This document shows, piece after piece, positions 57,493-64,000 of a stretch of DNA of 64,000 nucleotides (its first letter is position 1; each line of letters begins with the position of its first letter). Source of the DNA: Cadophora sp. MPI-SDFR-AT-0126 (taxonomy: Eukaryota; Ascomycota; Leotiomycetes; Helotiales; Ploettnerulaceae). The translations under genes were made by a program, and so were the position numbers. The stretch spans positions 620,001-684,000 of the forward strand of contig JAGMVK010000008.1 of assembly GCA_020747065.1 (NCBI GenBank). The letters run 5' to 3'. The notes under the pieces are model-generated. The model ran no database searches and had not been told where the DNA came from. It was given only the letters and a program-made list of their open reading frames with translations.

Positions 57493-59394
57493 TCAATGAA
57501 TCCTAAACTCCTGTGGCATATACTTTCCATCCGCCGCCTCATCCATTGCCTTTCCTTCCATATACCCATCAACATATGCCTCACCAACCAGTACCACATC
57601 CCCTTCCTCCGTACTCCTTCCTGCTCTCCTCCTTAATAGAACAGAAAAGTCACAGCCCACCAAAACACAAACGGCGTCGCCCCTTTTCGCATTCCCAGTC
57701 ACCAAGCAAAAATTCCCACTTTCCGCAACAGCGAACTTCCTCCCCCTAGCATGCCTCAGGAAACTCTGCTCCCACGCCTTCTCTTGTGGTCCCGCAGCAC
57801 GCATGTCTTCTTCCCAAAACTGCATGATTGCTTTCGTATTGCCTCTACGCAGCCATTTCAGACACTGTTCCCGGAACTGTGGTAGGTGGGGGCTTTGTAA
57901 GGCGCGATTGCAGCACAAAGTCCGCCAGAACCTGTTGACTCGTTCTTCATCTCCAATTCCTTCAAGTCGAGGACCAAAGGCGAGTTTTGCCCACGAAAAG
58001 AATGTCTCGTAGGCGTGGAGAATGAGAAAAGTGTGGTGTCGACCTGGGACCATCGAGTCCCAGGACTCCACTTTCCCAATGTCCGCACCGATCGCTGTGT
58101 CTGCTGCTGTAGCTAGAGTATCGATCTGAACCCCTGAAGCAATGAGAACGTCGCCTTCGATCTGAACCGTCATGGACTTATCATAAACACCACTCGCAAA
58201 GATATTACTTTGTCGAAGGCTGTGATATATGCCCTGCAAGGCCATCATATCAGGCCAATATGTCCAGTCCGGCACCCACGAGGGGAGTGATCGATTGCCC
58301 GCCCATGGCGTACTCAAACATATCGCCGTCAAAGGTCCATATCCTTGACTGACATATTTTCCGCACAACTTCACGCTCTCGATGAAGACTTGCTTGGTGT
58401 CCATCTCATAATCAATTCTTCCACACAGACTCTCTGTCGTGTCCCCATCCACAGCCGAAATCCCTAAGATGGAAAACACCTTGTCCCTCTCATCTGTACA
58501 CTTGTAATACCGGAAGAAACTCAGATTAGTCCACAGACTACCATGTCTCCCCTCCGAACTTTTCATATTATTCAAATTCGCCGGCAGTAACCCGTCACAC
58601 ACATTCATAAATCTTGTCACCATCTCGGGTCGTCGATGTTTAGACAACGCCGCAGGGGTCTCATACACCAGATACATGAACTTGAGGACTTCATCCCAGG
58701 ATAGCTCGTCTAGGCCGCAATAAACCACGAGCTTCTTCGCCATGACTATCTCCTGCACGATCCACATCCGGCGCCAGTACTCTCTGCGCGTGAAATCGAA
58801 CAGCGCTTTCCACACCCCGTCATTAGAAGGATCATTCATGAATCCCACAAGCCAATCCTCCTCCGCCTGCCGACTCGGAAACGACATCAACGCCACTCGC
58901 TTGAGAAACTCGACGCACGTTTTGCTGGTGCTGTCAGATGGGCCAAGCCAGACCACGACTCTTGATGCGCGGTCGTAGATATCGCGCATCATGCGAACCT
59001 GGGAGGTTTTTTCCGAGGTTGAGGATTGATCGATGCATAGTGCGTCTATCCAGACGATGCGCTCGCGGTCGGGGAGGCGGAGACGGTGCAGGGCTACGGA
59101 GAGACTGGGTGTTACGGGGACGGTGAGGTCGTGTAGCTGGATGTGGGATTTCGGGGTTGGGGGACCCCAGGTGTAGGAGAGGGCTTCGTAGGCGGGTGGG
59201 GGAGAGGTGAAGAGGGGTACGGGATGGAGAGTTATGGAGAGGGGGGAGGATGGGGAACCTGGGGCGATGTGGGCGAGGCGGATGGAGGGGGTGTTTGTGG
59301 GGAGAGGGGTGTATTGAAAGCTGGGTTTCGAGGAAGTAGGATCGGAGGGGTTCTTATTCTTGTCCTTTAAGGATTTGAGAATATTCCAAGGCAT
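57493..59394 (-). CDS. HET-domain protein (heterokaryon incompatibility type)
   Basis: Single exon. I start it at the ATG at 59394 (MPWNILKSLKDKNKNPSDPT), giving 633 aa; the frame is open 66 codons further upstream, but that part looks unlike the family. The HET domain spans about residues 68-215: YEALSYTWG (69-77), IVWIDALCIDQSS (113-125), EKTSQVRMMRDIYDRASRV and VVWLG (147-151). Later come RMWIVQEIV and LPSWVPDWTYWP. The extreme C-terminus has FCLVTGNAKRGDAVCVLVG, a block shared by large HET proteins, and a relic copy of it lies at 61.8 kb. It is expected to act in self/nonself recognition at hyphal fusion or as a related cell-death trigger. The partner is unknown. Confidence 0.92.
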   Translation of the reverse strand: MPWNILKSLKDKNKNPSDPTSSKPSFQYTPLPTNTPSIRLAHIAPGSPSSPLSITLHPVPLFTSPPPAYEALSYTWGPPTPKSHIQLHDLTVPVTPSLSVALHRLRLPDRERIVWIDALCIDQSSTSEKTSQVRMMRDIYDRASRVVVWLGPSDSTSKTCVEFLKRVALMSFPSRQAEEDWLVGFMNDPSNDGVWKALFDFTRREYWRRMWIVQEIVMAKKLVVYCGLDELSWDEVLKFMYLVYETPAALSKHRRPEMVTRFMNVCDGLLPANLNNMKSSEGRHGSLWTNLSFFRYYKCTDERDKVFSILGISAVDGDTTESLCGRIDYEMDTKQVFIESVKLCGKYVSQGYGPLTAICLSTPWAGNRSLPSWVPDWTYWPDMMALQGIYHSLRQSNIFASGVYDKSMTVQIEGDVLIASGVQIDTLATAADTAIGADIGKVESWDSMVPGRHHTFLILHAYETFFSWAKLAFGPRLEGIGDEERVNRFWRTLCCNRALQSPHLPQFREQCLKWLRRGNTKAIMQFWEEDMRAAGPQEKAWEQSFLRHARGRKFAVAESGNFCLVTGNAKRGDAVCVLVGCDFSVLLRRRAGRSTEEGDVVLVGEAYVDGYMEGKAMDEAADGKYMPQEFRIH

Positions 59395-60336
59395 GAGGAG
59401 AAGAGACCGAAATGTTTTAGGTGCGACGTGATGAAGAAATATTGTTAAGTAACTGATCTGGAACCGAAGTGATGTTCTTGTGGTGCGCCACCATGCAGAT
59501 CCCCTTGTCAGCTTGGCACACGGGAAGCAGCCAGGATGGTATGAGAAATAGTTGCAAAACCTCCTCCTAGTAGATACTTCTTGCTGATTCAAACCGGTCT
59601 AGAAGTCCTTCAGAAAATATCTTTTTATGTGTATAATGGAAGCAAGTCCCAGGTAAGACGGCAACTCGGCAGTAAAATGTTGCTCACTCTGCTCTACACT
59701 GTCGGTAGGATATCAAAAGGCAGTCACTTCACCCATCCTCTATTTTTGAGGCAATTCAGATGGATTTCAATATCCCAATGGCCGAGTGAAATTTGATTCA
59801 ACAAGTAATACGATCCGAATATTCTTTAATCAATAATAAACAGAAGCATGTCACGATACGACGACGGAAAACACACCTTCCAAGTAAAGAGAAACTGAAC
59901 TCAGCACATAAGCATAATAAAAGGAAGCATGTCACGACAATTTGCCCAAAAACACTGTCTCCAAATGGACACAGACTTGATTCGATATATAAGCAATGCG
60001 ATAATGACAGTATCCCATCCATCCTTCAGAGGCTCCTACACGACTTTGTTGGAAAGACGTGTAGCCATAGGAACCACCTAAGCCTCTGACCTTAGTAGCC
60101 TGCTTGGCCTTATCCCTTCTCACAATATTGCAAAGGTATCTTGGTGCCTGGCAGAGCCACCACTGTTGCTACTTGATCCTTGCAATGTCTTGGGAACAAG
60201 ATTGTAAGAGGTGAAAGTTAATAGTCACGCCGGGTCGTGCTGGTAAGTTACCGCGCAAATTTTGCGCAATAGGACTTCGCGATACTTTAAAAAAAGAAAA
60301 ATCGTTAGCAATTGTCGATGATCGTCGACAAGGTCG
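59395..60336. other. intergenic region with a short tandem repeat
   Basis: Between two minus-strand genes. Apart from the 81-bp tandem repeat listed separately, no supported feature. The part next to 59394 is the upstream region of the HET gene. Confidence 0.5.
59835..59996. repeat. 81-bp imperfect tandem duplication
   Basis: Two diverged copies with an 81-bp period. Each opens with AATAAA(A/C)-like sequence, then GAAGCATGTCACGA, followed by an AAAACAC block and ending in ATAAGC. The AAGCATGTCACGA match begins at 59844 and again at 59925. It is AT-rich and noncoding. Confidence 0.65.
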
Positions 60337-61201
60337 TCATTGCGAAGGATATCGATGCTGGTTAGTGATGTGTCGTTTCTGATTATCCTTTCTCGAGAAG
60401 CCGTTCTTTGCACCATCGATTGCAAATGAGCAATCACTATGAGGGCAATAGAAGCGTTGACCATTATGCTGAGACTGGTGTCTGATGAGGTCTTGCTCGC
60501 GAGAAAATGTGACTCTTCTGGCAAGACATGACGGTTCAAGACAACGATGAAGCTTGTTGTGGTACTTTTGATGTTTACTGAAGCTCGTTAGCTACAGCAG
60601 CGTATGTAAGATCAGCAGCTCGATCGAGGAGAAACATACTTGAGCATGTATCGGTGTGTGAATGACCGACCACAATTCGGATACTCGCACAACCACTCTT
60701 TGACAGGCGCTGTATCCTTCGGGGCTAACAGCGGCCCATCAGGCAAGCCTTGTAATTCATCTCGACAAATTTCTCCAGCACTATCACGTGGCGAAACACT
60801 CGAACTCTCCTTTGGCGACGTTGAAACTGATCTCGGGGAGCTGTTTAGAGGATCTGTGGTCCGTTCTTCGATCTCCTCCGGTATTTCCAATTCATGAAAC
60901 ATCCACCATTCCACTCCCTCAAATACACTATCTCTCCACACTTCCTCCTCGGCACTAGGGATCTCAATCCCCAGCCCGCAGTGGTCATGACTTTCAGCCA
61001 ACCCCGAAGACACTCCATCCTGGCTAGGAGACTCTGCCGTTCCCGGACAGCAGAAGTCCTCAAGACTAGCTTCAGGCCAGAGACATGCCTCGAGGCCATC
61101 TGATTGAACTTGATCACCGTAACATTCGCGCGAGATTGGGGGGCGAGCGGAGGGCTACTCCGCTCAGGAGTTGATCGGGTGGTCCAAGGCTGTTTTATCA
61201 T
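60337..61201 (-). CDS. three-finger C2H2 zinc-finger protein
   Basis: Model with three exons, 61201-61118, 61019-60640 and 60577-60337, giving 234 aa. The last two exons are secure: CEYPNCGRSFTHRYMLNKHQ (CxxxxC...HxxxH) is rebuilt across the splice, followed by a second finger CLEPSC...RHQSQH and a third CPHSDC...KRHITNQH, ending soon after. The middle exon is acidic and Ser/Pro-rich with no usable ATG, so an upstream exon is needed. MIKQPWTTRSTPERSS joined by a 98-nt GTGATC...GCCAG intron restores phase, but this first exon is less certain. Fingers near the C-terminus of a small protein suggest a DNA-binding regulator. A frameshifted or decayed 5' end is the alternative. Confidence 0.7.
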
Positions 61202-61715
61202 TAGAATTTTTTTTTTAAAATCTTGGGGCAAAAGGATATCACTGACATTTCCTGATTCGGCTCGAAAGCTGATGTTGGAAATTAAAAAGAATTGGAAAGG
61301 AAGCGTGGGCAGGAGAGGGGCGGTGTTTAAGTGCACTCACTGTCGTCGTCTCGATTGATTTTGGATGGCCTCCCACGTAAGTGCCTACTGCAGGTGTGAA
61401 GCTCTCTGACCAGTGACCGACGAGAGCTTGCAGCCACTGGCAACCATTCGGGGTGTCACGGAATTTCAATTGGATGGTAAGCGAAAAGGCATACGGGCGG
61501 CCTCTTCCTCACATCTGCTGGGCGTAATGATTCTCCAATGAACAACGGTCGGCCTCTTCAGCAAGGCTGTCATCCATGCAGACGCTTCAAGCGACACGTT
61601 TTTTGTCTGGTCTACTCGAGTCCTGTAGATAGATTTAGCGAGCGTGATTTCGATCCCTGATCCTCAAGCATCTCGGCGCTGCCAGGCACCCTGTAGAGCA
61701 GTCCAATCGAGACGT
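61202..61715. other. upstream region of the C2H2 gene
   Basis: No coding frame is supported. An A/T homopolymer tract lies at about 61207-61220. Confidence 0.45.
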
Positions 61716-61931
61716 TCAGGAATTCGGGTCGCTTCTTGATTCAGGGCAATGCATCTCTCGATCTTTCCTAAATTTCAACTTTTTGATACCACAAACGGCA
61801 TTCCCTCTTTTCATATTCCCAGTCACCAAGCAGAAAGTTTCACCCACTGCCAATGCAAAGCAAACAGTAGAATCAGTGCGCGGCGGTCTGTCAGGCTTGT
61901 GCGAGCCTACGCCAGTAGGAAATTCAAACAT
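61716..61931 (-). pseudogene. relic of a HET-protein C-terminus
   Basis: A minus-strand frame contains FCLVTGNMKRGNAVCG, nearly the same as FCLVTGNAKRGDAVCV near the C-terminus of the HET protein at 57493-59394. The likeness is visible in DNA: plus-strand 61790-61837 matches 57668-57715 over about 48 nt with few differences, including an identical ATTCCCAGTCACCAAGCA. The flanks do not continue a HET protein: downstream it runs into unrelated GIKKLKFRKDRE, and upstream there is no HET domain. This is most likely a leftover of another, deleted HET gene or a partial duplication. Confidence 0.65.
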
Positions 61932-62685
61932 ATTTGACTAGAACATGTCTTTGACCAAAGGTTGGCATCTATACGATATTTGTTACCCTAATAGATTTTA
62001 GTTATTATTACGTACTTCAAGGTTGAGATCGTTGTCCTAATCTAGGTGTCATCTGTAGGTAAATTAGGGTAGTAATTGAGTGGTCTCCTAAACGGGAATA
62101 TTTTGAGACGTTTTGACCACACAGCAGATATGAGTGGCGTGCTTGAAACAAGACTATAACTGAATAGGATCTCAGAAAGCCACGAGAAAGAGTTGACAAA
62201 TGTCTTGGATCATGTACTAGCAACCCAACGTTCTTGTGAAATAATTGCGGTAGCATCTAATAATCTTTTTTCGACAGTCTGAGTCACGACTAGACTTTGA
62301 ACAACGCAACGGGCCGGTCATTTGAGTAGTATCTATTGCAAGCTCAAGAGTACTTGTCTACAATTCGGAAATCGACGTCTGATCTTGCAAATTGTTAACG
62401 AAGTCTGATTTGATATGTAGACAAGAGAAAACAAGACGAACATGGTGGAGCAGGGACTTGCCTAGCCTGAGAGCCGCATGAGTTTGAGGACCATAGAAAG
62501 CTTTTACACAAGCGTTCCAAACCCTCTCCCGAAAAAAAGATCATAGTATCAAGAGCCCGAACCACAGCGCAATGGAAGAAGACTTCATTCCTAATTGAAA
62601 TCTATTTTTGAATACCATGCACCAGACCCACCAAGTACCATGCCCATCCTCACAGATTCGCCCTCCCCGTTATCCCACCATGTAT
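61932..62685. other. intergenic region
   Basis: No coding or RNA feature is recognised between the HET relic and the RidA gene. Confidence 0.5.
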
Positions 62686-63192
62686 TCAAGCCAGAGCAAT
62701 GCATTCGATTTCGACTGGCACACCCTTTGGCAGCTGGTAGACAGCCACGCAGCTTCTCGCTGGCTTGTGTGTGAAGAACTTCTCGTATGTGGCATTCATT
62801 TCCGCGAAGTTGTCCATGCTAGTCAAGAAGACATTGACCTTGACGACCTTCGAGATATCGGACCCCGCCTCCTTGAGAACTGCGGACAGGTTCTTGATGC
62901 AGAGTTCGGTCATTTGGGCGATGGTTGAGGATTCGAGGGTCAGGATCGTGCCGGCGCTGTCACACGGAATTTGGCCGGAGCAGTAGATTGTGCTGGGCGT
63001 AGCAATTGCTTGGGACTGGCAAGGGTCAGATAATTTGCAAGGAAATGGAAGATAATTTTGAAGATCATGGCTGAGGAAGACGTACGTATGGTCCTGCTGC
63101 TATGGAGGGGTCAGTTTGGTTTTATGCTTGAGGTAGGGTAAAAGCATACGGAAAGCAGCATCCTTTGTGAAAACAACCTTGAAATCTGCCAT
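62686..63192 (-). CDS. RidA/YjgF/YER057c/UK114 family protein
   Basis: Three exons, 63192-63150, 63099-63086 and 63015-62686, give 128 aa, the usual length. RidA proteins deaminate reactive enamine/imine intermediates released by PLP enzymes of amino-acid metabolism, in the cytosol or mitochondria; some relatives have other roles. Family blocks are visible: AAFPAGPYSQAIA (12-24), IYCSGQIP, AQMTELCIKNLSAVLKEAG, VVKVNVFLTSMDNFAEMN, and the PARSCVAVYQLPKGVPVEIECIA end holding the substrate-binding Arg. Exon 2 is only 14 nt. Its acceptor reads TAGCAG, so splicing could use either AG and include or drop one alanine without changing frame. It may be a paralogue, since fungi often carry several. Confidence 0.92.
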
Positions 63193-64000
63193 GGTGTTGT
63201 ATTGGTTTGATTTTCGAAAATTGGAGGATTTTGTACGAGGTAGTCGGCAAATTGAAGTGTTTTAGAAATTTGTTGATGTTGCGAGGTCTAGCTTTGACAA
63301 GAGGGCGCCTGAGGTGGGATGGTGGGGTTGTTTTGTTGGCGGGGTTGCTGACTAAGCCAGGACGACTTTAACGAAGCTATCTTCAACGACACTTCATCAA
63401 ACCAACCTGTCAGATCTCCACCGCCACGAAGCCTACGAGGATGCTGATTGCTGTCACGACATCTCTGTGGAATATAATGACTGAATGCCCGGTCGGAAGA
63501 TGTTTATCGGAGCTGGAAAGCCCCAGATACAGCATTTACTACCAACCAGCGCTAGATTCAGGCGAGATCTGCCTAGCAGCTCCAGCACACAGGACTTCGA
63601 AACCCCAACACGTTCATTCTACCTCGCTCTTGGATGATGTGAGACTTCACGAGGTGCCTGGATCATCTTGAGAATCCCGATCGTCACATTTCTTTTCGCA
63701 AAAGCACCATAATTCACAGAACGATAGAAACAGCTCTCGATCCTTCTCAAGGATACCAGGCCCCTGCTATCCAGCACCAAAGCCAAACCACCCCGAAAAA
63801 CACCAAAACGCCTCATTACTCGATATATTGCTAGATGGCAGTGGCAGCCTTGTCACCGAAGCAGTCTCAGCTCCATCAATCCAGTTTTACATCATTCGCC
63901 CTACCATATAGACTCACGCCTGGTGCTTCATATAGGCTCTTGCCGCTTCCACTGTTTCGGTCAGCAAACGACAGCATCACTACAATCGGATCGCCATACA
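63193..64000. other. upstream region to window end
   Basis: This holds the RidA promoter and then about 600 bp with only short frames (63441-63671 plus, 63619-63816 minus) that show no family features. A gene could begin beyond the right edge. Confidence 0.45.

Noticed and set aside
1..64000. tRNA, 5S rRNA, CRISPR arrays, terminal-repeat transposons
   Set aside because: A reading for tRNA T-arm consensus, regularly spaced repeats and long terminal or inverted repeats gave nothing convincing. This was done by eye, so weak cases could be missed.

Overview
This window is nuclear DNA from a filamentous ascomycete (Pezizomycotina, possibly Leotiomycetes; the class is a low-confidence guess). The genes carry short GT-AG introns, mostly about 47-200 nt. 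The families present are typical of these fungi: HET-domain proteins, a CYP65-like P450, a LicD/Mnn4 protein, an Srk1/Rck2 kinase, Mtc1, an RpdA-type deacetylase with a long tail, and a Clr5-type N-terminus. I see no bacterial operons, CRISPR arrays, insertion sequences or tRNA genes. Most gene models were built by joining exons by hand from splice sites, reading phase and family knowledge.

Layout. 1-4.2 kb: the start of a Clr5-like gene running off the left edge, then a gene-poor stretch with a broken Cys-rich gene. 4.2-12 kb: housekeeping block with RPN11 (-) and an RPD3/HDAC1-type deacetylase (+) sharing a divergent promoter, ribosomal protein uL14 (+), and a small RNase III-fold protein (+). 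12.5-16.4 kb: HET protein and cytochrome P450, both (-). 19-22.3 kb: secretory-pathway genes, a LicD/Mnn4-like protein and a small secreted protein. 23.4-33.5 kb: a 1401-residue C2HC-finger/AT-hook protein (-), divergent MTC1 (+), and an Srk1/Rck2-type kinase (-). 33.5-42.1 kb: a long gene-poor region. 42.1-54.6 kb: secreted alpha-carbonic anhydrase, BTB protein, class I photolyase, polyQ/coiled-coil protein (-), isochorismatase-like hydrolase. 55.3-64 kb: accessory end with a 61-residue Cys-rich secreted peptide, a second HET protein, a three-finger C2H2 protein, a relic of a HET C-terminus and a RidA-family gene.

The genes do not form one pathway. RPN11, the deacetylase, uL14, the kinase and the AT-hook protein are core cellular functions. 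LicD/Mnn4, the carbonic anhydrase and the two small secreted proteins act at or outside the cell surface. The HET genes and relics mark rapidly turning-over accessory DNA. I found no convincing multi-gene novel system. The best leads are the tiny Cys-rich secreted peptide, the C2HC + AT-hook protein, the RNase III-fold protein with two substituted acidic positions, the two start codons of the photolyase, and the two broken relic genes.
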